Below, in pieces: positions 10,151 to 20,698 of a stretch of 64,000 nt of DNA. The first letter of the stretch is position 1. The number at the start of each line of letters is the position of its first letter. The DNA is taken from positions 61,065,401 through 61,129,400 of the forward strand of contig CM054118.1 of NCBI GenBank assembly GCA_028673005.1, read 5' to 3'. A program made the translations under genes and the position numbers. The DNA comes from Tanypteryx hageni. Taxonomy: Eukaryota > Arthropoda > Insecta > Odonata > Petaluridae. The notes beneath the pieces were generated by a model that ran no database searches, was not told where the DNA came from, and worked only from the letters and a program-made list of their open reading frames with translations.

Positions 10151-10676
10151 ATCATCGTAACACAATCTTAATCTCTTGGTTTGCTCGTGCCACGAATAGT
10201 CGAGGACTCGACTCTTAGTTAGCCGCTGTTAGATCTTTGATAGGATAAGGAAAAAAGAGCCCAAGTGTCTGTTAGTTGAAAACACTACGAAATAAAAATG
10301 ATTTCACTAATATCTGGTTTGTTTTCAAAAGAAGTTGAGCGGGAAGCAACATATTTGTGCAACTTGCGAGGTGTTCCTCTCCACCTGGAGGCGTTTAACA
10401 CAATATATCACACTCCCAACCAGACTTAAGGTAAAGTAAAAAGTATTGATTGTTAATAAAACTTATAAATTTTTGGACAAGATTTTTATTTTAAAATAAT
10501 TTTATCCGGGTTACAAAATAATAAAACCCGAAAATTACCCGAGATTCAACTTTTTTTAAAACCTCGAAAAATCTGTAACTTATACCCGATTATAATCCGA
10601 ATGAAAAGTAAAATAATAAAACCTGATATTTATCCTCCGAATGAAATTTTTTTAACCCGAAAAATCCATACCCTTA

Positions 10677-12046
10677 TCTCTCTTACATATCTTATTTCAG
10701 GTGTAACATATGGTTGGATCACACTGTTGTAGTTCGTATCCTTACGCTAGGTGTCGGTGCTTTGGATTCCTCGACTTCAATCGCTACGCTAACAGAACAA
10801 TTTCTAAAACTGATCCGGACTGAAAGAATAACAGCTTCTTATATCAAAGGAAATGACGATGTTCTTAAAATCTAAGTGCACGAGTTAATTGTTCGTTAAA
10901 GTGTTCAAGAAATCGATTATGTAGATAAGATTTAAGGCCTTGTATTCATCTGTAAAAGCTTTTCATATATTCATACTTTTTATTGAAAACTATAAAAAAT
11001 TAGTCAATATATTCTGCCATTATGTTGTTTTATTTATTTCTGTAGAATAAGAAATGATTTAGTGTAAGAAACACTTGTTCGTTTATAAATACTGCTTTGC
11101 ATAAACTTTGCGTTTTGGAAAAATTTTGATTCTCATAAGAAAGCTCATATTCGTCAAAGATTAGTAAACATAATCGGGTATAGATCCTAAAACGGCAGGT
11201 AAATGATGCGACGCACTATCATTGTTATTTACGTAGAACTCCTATCGAATTTATGATGTCTCTAGAAGTTTGGAACTGATAGAACGAAATTTTTCGAGAA
11301 AGAGACTCTTATTCGACGTAATCTAAATCGGTTCCAGTGCTTGGGGAATTGTTGTTTGTTCCATAACAGTACGTGTAACGAGACTCTAGGCAAAAACCTC
11401 CAATCTAAACGTTTATTCTCGAGTTTGTTAAGAGATTTTCCTTTCATATGCCATTCCATTGTTCTCGTGAGATATACTCAGTTAAAAAAAACTTGAGCCA
11501 GAATGAAAAAAATAATGTAAAAACTCGGCAAATTAAAGAAAATAAATTAATCATCTCATAGTATATGTTGGCGTGTGCAAATGAACTTTTAAAACGGAGC
11601 ATTATTTCTTATAACTCCAAATTCTTCAAACTTCACTACGTATATTTACTTCCACATCTAAGTTTTTATGAATATAAGTCTTATATATAGTGGAAGGGTC
11701 CCTTCTTAACCTCAGACTTAATAAATTTACATGTACATCGCCCTTATAATAATAGCGTGTAGTTGTTGGTGATCATCTATTATATATTTTGAATTGTTTG
11801 TTTGGATAATTGGTTGCTGGTGTGTTTGTTTGTTCATGGAACTCCTCCTAAACGATAAAAGCTGGAACAACCAAATTTGGTACGATTCTTCCTTACATCC
11901 TAACTTAGTGAATGGTCAACGTTTGGTCAACCAAACGTTTTTTATGGAGTTATTTTTGACCCCATTGTTCAATTTCAATAGGCCATAAGAGTAGCATGGG
12001 TTTCTGTGCAAGCCAGTACAAGAATGCTTTTTAAAATTACTAAAAT
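10677..12046. other. Non-coding, nothing recognised
   Basis: AT-rich sequence. No coding block, tRNA or paired repeat ends were identified. Confidence 0.55.
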
Positions 12047-12480
12047 TAAGATCATCATCAACATTATGCTGCTGTCCGAAGACAGGTTTTAGCTGTATCG
12101 CTGCCTCCATTTCTCTCTCTCTCCTAGAAGCCTCTTTTATACCTCTATAAGTACTATATTCCTGCTTTATATTCTCTAATAATCCTATTCTTTTTCTCCT
12201 TCTTCCGCTAATTTTGCCCTCTAAGATCGTCCTTTGTATACACTGTCTTCTCAATATGTGCCCTATCCAATTTTCTTTTCTTTTCCTGATTGTTTTCATT
12301 GGCGTCCTTTCTTCTCCAACCATTTCTAATACTTCTTAGATTCTCTTCCTCTCTGACCATTTCACTTTCATCATCCTCCTCCATACCCACATCTCAAAAC
12401 TTTCTAAATATTTTTCCTCCTTTCTCCTTACCGTCCACGTCTCTGCACCATAAAGAGCTATGCTCCATATGCAGACGAAC
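12047..12480 (-). pseudogene. LINE C-terminal fragment (WIGHILRR family)
   Basis: The minus strand reads ALYGAETWTVRRKEEKYLES, EMWVWRRMMKVKWSERKRI and, after a stop and frame change, RKENWIGHILRRQCIQRTI followed by LEGKISGRRRKR. This is the well-known C-terminal region downstream of the RT in a common class of arthropod non-LTR elements. The 3' side ends in a GATGAT-like run (rendered ATCATCATCAAC on the plus strand). RT motifs are absent and the frame is interrupted. Related 3' ends occur at 23490 and 36662. Confidence 0.75.
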
Positions 12481-12983
12481 TCGAAATAAAACCTGTTATC
12501 TAGAAAAAGGAATAGAGTTGCTTATTTGTGAAAGCAGAATTAAAATCCATGTAGAATTGGTTTAAATAACTAATGTTAAAAACATAAAAGGCTTTTTATT
12601 CTTCTTTTCAACAATGCCAAATGTTAATGACCATGGTTACAAGCTCAATACTTTAAAATGAGAACTGATATCATATATATACTATACAATAGCATTGATT
12701 TATTCCTTTCAATTGAAATTAATGGCGTCATATTTGGATTGATATTTTCAAATTGTATTTTTATGTAGTTTACACTCGAATAATTAACTCGGAACAAAAA
12801 CGTCAATTAGTGTTACCAATATAGTGCATTTATATCTTATCAACTAAGCACGATCTCTGCTAATATCCAACGGATTCCCATGAAATCAGCGATTTCCAAC
12901 GCCTGCAATATTTTTTATAGGAATGTATACATTCGATCCATATAATTGACATCGAAAGTTGTTTTTTCATTAACATTAACATT
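12481..12983. other. Non-coding, nothing recognised
   Basis: AT-rich. No supported feature. Confidence 0.55.
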
Positions 12984-13127
12984 TCTCGCAGTTCCTTAAA
13001 TATTTATTATCGTGTAACCTATTTGAAATTTTTAGAAATGTTACAGATATAGAGAAATCATGTGTTGGCCACATCAGATTTTTCATCAAAACATTACTTT
13101 CTCAATACTTCTTATATGGAGAAAGTA
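12984..13127 (-). repeat. RepB 5'-end fragment plus a detached RepB hairpin
   Basis: 12984-13083 is the RepB 5' end on the minus strand (TTTCTCGCAGTTCCTTAAAT through ATGTGTTGGCCACATCAGAT). A few bases later, TTACTTTCTCAATACTTC and TTATATGGAGAAAGTAA (about 13094-13127) form the RepB 3' terminal palindrome on its own. Confidence 0.7.
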
Positions 13128-13156
13128 AAAATCAGGGATATAAAAAATATCTTGCG

Positions 13157-13330
13157 AGGCATTTGATAAAATATACATAGGACAGACAGACAAAAGAAAG
13201 TTAGAAAATGCAATTCATGGATTATATAGCACACTTAAACTCAACAAATTAACAATTTCAACGTTTCATCGAGGACTTACATGAAAATAACCATCCTATC
13301 CACAATAATAATTTAGCAGTGTAAAAATGA
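13157..13330 (+). pseudogene. Possible Penelope-like GIY-YIG endonuclease fragment
   Basis: The plus strand reads CEAFDKIYIGQTDRKLENAI, then a gap with stops and HENNHPI. KIYIGQTDR matches the start of the GIY-YIG nuclease fused to the RT of Penelope-like elements, and a downstream HxENNHxI motif fits the same domain. The fragment is short and interrupted, so the call is tentative. Confidence 0.45.
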
Positions 13331-13393
13331 ACACAGTATTTCATGGTTAGGAGGAATCCTTCCACCATATGGATCTTCACCGTAGCCTAAAAC

Positions 13394-15885
13394 CATTCAT
13401 CTACATCTACATCTACAGTTTACCCTGCAAGCCACCGCAAGGGTGTGTGGCAGGGGGTGTATTAACACCAAGGGGAAAACTCCAAAATTAGGCCTTGGTT
13501 TACGCCCCTACGCGAGGTTACTTTTGATCGCAAGTTTTATTCTGCTCAGCTATCGTTCTAGGGAAAAATGAGCCTTTGTATCTCTCTGTCCTACAGGCTA
13601 TCTCTCTTATTTTACGAGGATGGTCCATTCTACCGATATAGGTGGGAGTTCTTATTATTTCTTTGACGTCGCTGGAGAAAGTACTCGTTCTAAATCTTTC
13701 AAGAAGTTTTAACCTAGCACGTGATCGACGCTCAGCTAGTGATTCCCATCCTAAGTCCTGTATCAAGCCTGTAACGCTTATATTTCTATCATAACAATTT
13801 TTGACGAATCTAGCAGCTATACGCTGCACTTTCTCTAACTCGGTGATTAAACCTTTCTCGTACGGATCCCATATGCTCGACGCATACTCTAGCAGCGGTC
13901 TAACTAAAGAAAAGTAACATGTCTCTTTGACTTTTTCTTCGCTTTTACCTACTATCCGTTTGATGAATCCTAGTTTTTGCTTAGCTTTCCCGGATATATT
14001 TCGTATGTGTGTGTCCCACGAGAGGTTACTTGTTAAAATGACACCTAAGTATTTGACGGATTCGGATAATTTTAGATGTACGCCTTCTATACTGTAATTC
14101 ATCGCCTCAATTTCTTTGTTTCTCCAGAATCTCATGACGGAACACTTACCTAAGTTCAGCTCTAATTGCCACTTTTTACACCACTCGAGAATTGCGTGTA
14201 GGTCGTTAGAAAGTAATGCTTGATCAGCAGGACTGTTAATCTCTCTGTAAACTACCGTATCATCCGCGAATAACTTGATTTTACTTGTAATAACATTATC
14301 TAAGTCATTTATGTATATAAGGAATAATAGGGGACCGATGACACTTCCCTGTGGAACGCCGGAGGACACGCTGACCGAATCTGATTTAAATCCATTTATG
14401 ACTACCATTTGTTCCCGATCATTGAGAAAGTCCCTGATCCACTCGATTATCTTTCGATTTATTCCACAGGCTTGTAATTTTTTCAATAACTTAATATGAG
14501 GGACTTTATCGAATGCCTTCTTGAAGTCAAGAAAAACCGCGTCTAGCTGGGTCTTTCGATCACCGGATCGTAGTATATCATGTGCAAACAGAGCGAGCTG
14601 TGTTTCACAAGATCTTGCCTTCCTAAAACCGTGCTGATATTTACTGAGCAAGTCCTGGCTATCTAAGAAGTCCATCACAGAACTAACGATGATGTGCTCT
14701 AGAATCTTGCAAGATATTGAGGTTAGCGAAATCGGCCTGTAGTTTTCTCGGTCGTCTTTTTTCCCGCCTTTATGTAGCGGAGTTATAAACGCTAATTTCC
14801 ATTCCTTAGGTATAACGCCATGACTAAGTGACTTACTGAAAACTGTTTCGAGATAAGGTGCTATTTCTAACGCTAATTCCTTTAATACTCTAGCTGGTAT
14901 CTCTTCCGGTCCCGGGGATTTATTTGCATTTATGATTTTGAGCTGTTCTGCTATACCTTTCGCTGATATAAGTATATCGTTCATCTTCTCTTCGCTTGGT
15001 TCGGGTGGATCGACCTTACTTTTCTCCACTTCGGTCGTAAATACGCTTTGAAAAAATGAGTTTAACAAGTTTCCTTTATCAATGCTATCGTAAACTACCT
15101 CTCCTTTGTCGTTTCTTAATGGTGCTACGGTTGGGCGTCGATCTTGAACTTCTCTAACATAAGACCAAAAGATTTTGGGATTTTCGTTTAGATGTTCACA
15201 GAGAATCTTTTTCTTAAAGTTCATTAATGCCTTGCGCATAATCTTTTTAGTCCAAGTCCGAAAATTTCTGTACTTGTTTGAAATTGTATTTATTACCTCC
15301 TGTGACATATTATTTTTGGCGCATTTAAGTTTTGAGTGAAGCTTTCTTTGTATCCTGAGAGCACATCTAACCTGCCGATTATACCACCTAGGTTCTCCAT
15401 TATCGGTAATATATTTACTTGGTATGTACGTATTTATACCTGTTCTAATTACTGATAAGAAAGCTTTCCAAGTTTCCTCAACGTTCTTCGTGCTTGCTAA
15501 TTTTCTGAAAGTTGCATAATCTTTAATAAGTTTCTCTTTAAAGTCCGCAAAGTTAGCATTTTTAAATATGTACACTTTTCGCTTAGGCTTGCGATACTTT
15601 ACGAATGCTATGTTCAAGATAACTCGGACTACTCGGTGATCGCTGATTCCTTCTTCAATAACTACTTCAGAAACACGTTCAGGGATATTAAGTGCTATTA
15701 AGTCTAATATATTGTCCTCTCTCGTGGGTTCTCTGACTACCTGAATAAGGGAATGTTTATTGAAGATGTCTATTAGTGCTTCGCATGACTCACGATTTCT
15801 ACCATTAACTATAATCTTTTCGTTTAACACATTATGTAAGTAGACATGATCTATATAAAGCATGCACGTTGCTTTATCCATATAT
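13394..15885 (-). mobile_element. LINE-1f: 5'-truncated CR1/Jockey-type retrotransposon
   Basis: The minus-strand element runs from a truncated 5' end near 15885 to a 3' end with a (TAGATG)n tail (ATCTACATCTACATCTAC on the plus strand at 13398-13416). The 3' UTR contains ACCCTGCAAG on the plus strand and GGGGGTG. The same tail chemistry (GGTGACTTGCAGGGTATGA, then TAGATGTAGA) ends the fragments at 24130-24462 and 57456-57672, which makes them one family. No target duplication was identified. Confidence 0.85.
13518..15881 (-). CDS. Non-LTR retrotransposon endonuclease (partial) and reverse transcriptase
   Basis: A 787-residue uninterrupted frame. Residues 1-90 are the end of an APE-type endonuclease (VREPTREDNILDLIALN, then GISDHRVV, the SDH motif at about 80-82). 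RT blocks follow: YRPISL (381-386), QHGFRKARSCETQL (416-429), LDFKKAFD with the motif A Asp (451-458), SGVPQGSVIGPLLF motif B (507-520), and FADD motif C (538-541). The C-terminus (about 740-787) contains PTYIGR, CRTERYKGSFFPRTI. RT copies element RNA at a nicked chromosomal target. The N-terminal endonuclease core and ORF1 are missing; an in-frame TGA lies four codons upstream of the first ATG. The frame is open but dead on arrival by truncation. The intact length suggests recent insertion. Confidence 0.9.
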   Translation of the reverse strand: MDKATCMLYIDHVYLHNVLNEKIIVNGRNRESCEALIDIFNKHSLIQVVREPTREDNILDLIALNIPERVSEVVIEEGISDHRVVRVILNIAFVKYRKPKRKVYIFKNANFADFKEKLIKDYATFRKLASTKNVEETWKAFLSVIRTGINTYIPSKYITDNGEPRWYNRQVRCALRIQRKLHSKLKCAKNNMSQEVINTISNKYRNFRTWTKKIMRKALMNFKKKILCEHLNENPKIFWSYVREVQDRRPTVAPLRNDKGEVVYDSIDKGNLLNSFFQSVFTTEVEKSKVDPPEPSEEKMNDILISAKGIAEQLKIINANKSPGPEEIPARVLKELALEIAPYLETVFSKSLSHGVIPKEWKLAFITPLHKGGKKDDRENYRPISLTSISCKILEHIIVSSVMDFLDSQDLLSKYQHGFRKARSCETQLALFAHDILRSGDRKTQLDAVFLDFKKAFDKVPHIKLLKKLQACGINRKIIEWIRDFLNDREQMVVINGFKSDSVSVSSGVPQGSVIGPLLFLIYINDLDNVITSKIKLFADDTVVYREINSPADQALLSNDLHAILEWCKKWQLELNLGKCSVMRFWRNKEIEAMNYSIEGVHLKLSESVKYLGVILTSNLSWDTHIRNISGKAKQKLGFIKRIVGKSEEKVKETCYFSLVRPLLEYASSIWDPYEKGLITELEKVQRIAARFVKNCYDRNISVTGLIQDLGWESLAERRSRARLKLLERFRTSTFSSDVKEIIRTPTYIGRMDHPRKIREIACRTERYKGSFFPRTIAEQNKTCDQK

Positions 15886-18800
15886 TTCAGTCACTTTAAA
15901 TGAAACCCATTTCATTAATATAAATATCCATTTTTTCATCCATTCGAAGGTTTAAATTTGTTTCTTACCTTTGTTAACATGTTATTTTTGCGAGATTAAA
16001 AGCTCCTTTTTACGTTGCCTCATTGTCTGCAGATGAATATCATTTCGAGCTGTATAGTCCTTTCTGGTTATTGCCCATTTTAAATTCAAATATGATTTTC
16101 TCATTTTTTCTCCTTCCCATTCTATCCATTTCTCTCTCTCTCTCTTTCCCGAAACGTTCTCCGTTTCCAACGAGGTCAAAACAGGAAAGAGCGGGAGTTA
16201 TCTTAAGAACCTCTTATTCTCAATTTGCAGAAGCGCCACTCCAGCGGCTGTTTCCTCAATTAAATTAGTGTGCTCTCTGGGGGGTAATTATCTTCGCTTG
16301 TTTATGTTTTTAATGCGTTACCGCGAAGAATCCTCTCTCATTTTTCTCCCGTTTTTCCCCTATCCCCTTTTTCTCCTGAGGATTCTTCTTCTCCCGTACC
16401 TTGTTTGTTCATTTCATTGCCTCCAGACACCTTCTGCACGGTTCTTCTTGACAGTAAACACTAAACCCTTTAATTTTTACCTCTTTTTTCCACAACCTCC
16501 CCATGCTTCGTCTCTCTCCTTTTATAACCCCCCAGTCTATTCCCTAGACCCCTTACGCACGAGGATTGCCTTTGCAATTTTATTATTATTTCCTACCTCT
16601 TTGGGTAATTTCATAAGCTCTCTTTATTTGTCTTTTATATTCCCTCCTTATCTCTTTGTACCTTCGTTGTCGCAGAATGCTTTCGGTGTCTCCAAAATAC
16701 TTCCTGCAGTGATTTATGTCCAACTTGACCTCTCTCGCTTCTCCTTTTCTTCATTTCCCAATATTCGACGCATTTTTCTCACTCGCATCCCATTATTCTT
16801 TACATCTCTCTGTTTGTCTCTCTCTCTCTCTCACACTAACTTATTTCTTTCGTCAACGGAATTGTTTATTTTTATCTCTAGAAACAATTGCCATCTACTC
16901 TCAATCTCTCTCTTTTGGCTGTAGTGTTTCGTACAGTCTGCGTTGCGGTTCCGTGGAAACACAAGAATATTTCAGATATTATCCACATGTGATACATGAC
17001 AGGATTTTTTCGCCCCTTCCGCTCAAGTTTTATCAGTTTATAGCTCTATTTATTCTATCTAAGCTCGACTATCTTGCGAGAGAGCACTATCTCCCCCCGC
17101 CCCCCTCCTCCCCTTCCAAACTTCTCCCTCGATCAAATTCCTCCCCTCTTCCATTCTGGGTGGGCCGAGAAGTAACTTGACTTGTAATGCCATGCTTGTC
17201 GCTGGGATCGTTTTGTAGGTTTATGTTTTCAAGCTAAACTTTTCTCAATTACTTTTCGGTCGATATTTTTTTTTAACGTAAGCGCTTGACACAGTCCGCT
17301 TCGACCTATTGTCTCTCACTACTCCCTATTACTCCATTCACAGCTACACCTAAAATTATAATTATTTATTTTGTCTACGGAACTGGAATGGAATTAAAAT
17401 ATGTTCGAAATAATTATTTTAAGTCAATATAACGTTATTTCATTACATTTTGTTTTATAAAAACCCTTACAGATTAAAAAGAGCCCAGGCGTTTATTTAA
17501 AAGGAGCGATGCGATTAATTTTAAAGTTTACTGAAAATTTTCATAAGCGCAGGGTTTCTTAAAATTGCAATAAAATAATGTTAAAAATCAAGATTCGAGA
17601 ATCCTTACCGAATTAGCGTAAAAATTTGTTTTTAATCAGCAAAAAGGGGAACTTTTTCCGATTTATGGACATGGCAACGAGTTCAATACTTATAATTTGG
17701 ATTTAAATATTTGCATCAGCAATACCTTTTCCAATCGAATCCAATTGCAGCCTTATTCTCGCCACTTCCTCCTGAACTCATACATTTCACTTTTCCTTTA
17801 AACAGCTCTTCTCCGTCACTACATCCCTTCTTCTTTCCTATCCCTTTCCTCGTATCATCCTAACTAACCTCTGCAAAATCGTCTCACTCCTAACTTTCCC
17901 GTATTATACCTCACATTCCCACTCTCTTTGCCTCCTCATTACCTTAAATCCATCCAAAAACCTACATTTCCTCTCTTCCACTATCCTTCCTATGCATTTT
18001 CGTCCTCAGCAATGTCTCTTTATGCCTTCACTTCGGTTTTTTACATACATTTCACGTCGGCTACTCTTCGAGAAGAGAAAAGGCGGGTAAGGTGAGGGTT
18101 GTTTGGAAGTTGGAAGAAGGAGGTATAAAGGGAATAGGTATAGGAAGAATTGGGAGACTTTTGATGCGGAAGGGGAAGTAAAGGACAAGGGTTAACCATG
18201 ACTAATTGTGGATGGCAGGGATCGGTATTGGGTGTCAGCAAAAACATTTGGGAGGGAATAAGAAATAACAGATGTAACGATAGCTGATGTTAGTACAACG
18301 GAAGCAGCCCTCATTAACTGTGCGTGTGTGTGTATTTGCCTAATCAGTGTCTTGGATTATTATAGCCATAACTCCTTTCACACCGAACACAAAATGGAGG
18401 AGGGAAACCCGGTGTCGGCATTAGCCTACTCTTAACGAAGAACACCAAGGGGGCCAACGGCTTAACGTCCCTTCCGAAGGGCGAAATGTTGATTCATTAA
18501 CAGTGCGATTTAGAAGTGTCACAAAGTAACATATATGCTTCCACGGATAATAGGGCAAAGTGTTAGAATATATATTTTGTATGCGTCCATTGTAAATTAC
18601 TATTAGTTTATCGACTGGGTTCTACGAAATACATTTAATAACTGAGATTATGAATGCATATTTCGTGAATTGGTATCATTATGGATATCAAAGCTTAACG
18701 TACTTAATAAAATATTTTAATGAAAACAACGATAGTAATTAAGAGTACAATAGTTTCTTACTTGGAACTCCTAAGTTATATGCAACTGGAAATTGAAATA

Positions 18801-18974
18801 TTTTGTGTACAGAAAATTAAACCAAGCTTCATTCCTCAATAGATAATAATCGCATTCAAACCGCAATTCAAATTAGCTTGTCATTAAAGAAGTGATTGAC
18901 GTCGCAAAAATCGAACCAGAATGAATACTTTTAGATGCAGGACATATTATTATTTAATTCCATAGTTAGTTCAC
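15886..18974. other. Non-coding, pyrimidine-rich
   Basis: About 3 kb of AT- and CT-rich sequence with (CT)n runs near 16130 and 16823. Long open frames at 16268-17180 are products of the pyrimidine bias (Phe/Ser/Leu/Pro) and show no domain. The stretch near 18420-18490 (GGGGGCCAACGGCTTAACGT) looks like a dispersed repeat, but I cannot name it. Confidence 0.5.
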
Positions 18975-19164
18975 GAACAAGCACTTTAAAAATACCTGCC
19001 TCAGGTATCTCCAATAGCAACAATATTCTGAAAATTTGGAATCAATTTTCGGCAAATTACCGCTGAAGGCGGCTACTTTGTAGCCAACATGCTCATCTGG
19101 TTTTTTATCACCTTCTTATGGCTACTGAATATACTTGAGGCAAGTATCTTTTAAGTGCTTGTTC
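18975..19164. mobile_element. 190-bp MITE with about 34-bp inverted ends
   Basis: Left end GAACAAGCACTTTAAAAATA and then CCTGCCTCAGGTAT; right end inverted GAACAAGCACTTAAAAGATA and then CTTGCCTCAAGTAT. Most positions match. No coding sequence. A target duplication is not obvious, so the superfamily is unassigned. Confidence 0.7.
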
Positions 19165-20375
19165 TTAAATGTTTTCGGCCGTAAGACGAACTAGATAATT
19201 CCCTGTTGACTCCAAAGCTTAATAGAAGCAAGAATTAATGACGATCCAAATGCTCATAAAACTAGCATTCATAAAGAAATTATCGGTCCTAATACTGGTA
19301 AACCTCAATTTACGTTAGAATAATTTATAATTATTAACTGTTCTTTAAATCTTCTCTTACTTTACCCATACTTCTATTGGTACTTCCTATGCCAATACAC
19401 CCATCGCCGAACTAGTCTTCTCTTTACTTAATTATTTTATTAAACCAAAGAATGCGATGAAGTGTACTTAATCCAGGAGGATTAATTAAAATCCCCTTCC
19501 CAACCCTCACAACAGCGCATCCTATCAACGGAAAAGGAGGGAGAGCTTTTGCCACGGCGTTGAAATAGGAGTTCCCTCTCTCGCCGGGATTGCGAAATAC
19601 GTGAGTACGTGTTTAAAGGCGGGTAGAGCAATGCGCGTCGGTGTGCTATAATCTTCCCGTAGCCTCTCTCTCTTTCGAAATCACTGATAATCTCACCTCC
19701 ATCTCATTAAAAATTCCTTTTTGCTCCGAATATTTAAGCGTCGTTTCCCTTCATGATATCCTTTATAATCCATGCCAGCCTACTTCATCTTCTTCCCGGG
19801 ATCATTCAAATTTGGTGTTAAGAAGGCGAGGCGCTGCAAGTAATGTGTCACCGTTAAAACATATTTATTTTTAATGATTTGGATTGTCATATATTTTATT
19901 TTTAGTTATTAATTACATGCGTTTTTTTATAATTAGGTGGTTGAATAGATTAGCGTGAAAGTACTCTCTCCTACTATAATCCTAACATAAAATATGAGAG
20001 CGGTGAGCCCACCCACTTGGTATTCTACATAGAGAAAGGGTCCTAAGAGGAAAACTCAATGTTGACGCAGCAGCCTAGAGGCATATCTGAACCCTTCATA
20101 GAATACCTCCCTCATTTTACCCCGCTTCCACCTACGGCTTTCTTTTTTATCCTTTCCTTCGTATCTTAACCTCTTCTCTCTAACTTCTCTCCATTCCTTT
20201 ATTCTTTAAGCCTCTATTTTTGGTATCGCTAATATTCGTTATCCATAATCTGCGCCTGTCGAATTTCCCTTCTATTTTCATATGGCTTTTCTCTTCTTGC
20301 ATCATAACCGCTTCAGTTCCGTCCCTTGCCGTCCTTCCTTTATCTCCCCGTATACCACGCCATCTCTCTAGAATA

Positions 20376-20382
<7 letters not shown>
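19165..20382. other. Non-coding, nothing recognised
   Basis: Includes a slightly GC-richer patch (19500-19640) without a recognisable exon. No feature is supported. Confidence 0.5.

Positions 20383-20440
<58 letters not shown>
20383..20440. repeat. (TA)n microsatellite
   Basis: Pure TA dinucleotides for about 58 bp, then a junction with the tail at 20441. Confidence 0.95.
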
Positions 20441-20443
<3 letters not shown>

Positions 20444-20698
20444 CTCTCTCTGTAGCTGAAGAAGGAGTAGTTCCGAAAGCTTCTACGTAATAGTACATTA
20501 TCTTCCCTAGTTTTCCCCGCAACCTATACTATCCTATGCACTTCATTGTATTTTATATTGCTCTTCATTTTATGTAACCTTTTAGTTTAATTTTATTACT
20601 TGTTACTATCTAATTGTATCTAATTGACAATGGGTCAGATGGAAGAGGAGATTGTTTAGTCTCAATCTCGCCCTAATAAAGACGTATATCTATCTATC
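20441..20698 (+). repeat. Retroelement 3' tail with (TATC)n
   Basis: Non-coding stretch with GCTGAAGAAGGAGTAGTTCC near its start and CCTAATAAAGACGTATATC followed by TATCTATC at its end. The end resembles that at 6310-6352. No coding part is attached; a Penelope-like or LINE origin is inference. Confidence 0.45.

Larger units (their letters stand above)
9646..10676. mobile_element. Non-autonomous hAT-like element 2, hosting a tRNA cassette
   Basis: GTATGGATTTTTCGGGTT at the left end (about 9652) is repeated inverted at the right end (AACCCGAAAAATCCATAC, about 10654-10671). Subterminal CCCGAAAA/ACCCGA motifs match those of element 1, so the two are related. Its left end abuts the target duplication of element 1. 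No clear duplication was found on its right. Interior non-coding, with a tRNA cassette at 9891-10150. Confidence 0.55.

Noticed and set aside
16268..17180. Two long overlapping open frames (218 and 154 codons)
   Set aside because: The region is strongly pyrimidine-rich; the frames are Phe/Ser/Leu/Pro-biased with no domain, and two overlapping frames stay open for the same compositional reason.
20220..20441. Open frame ending in an Ile-Tyr repeat
   Set aside because: The tail is the (TA)n microsatellite; the rest shows no family resemblance.
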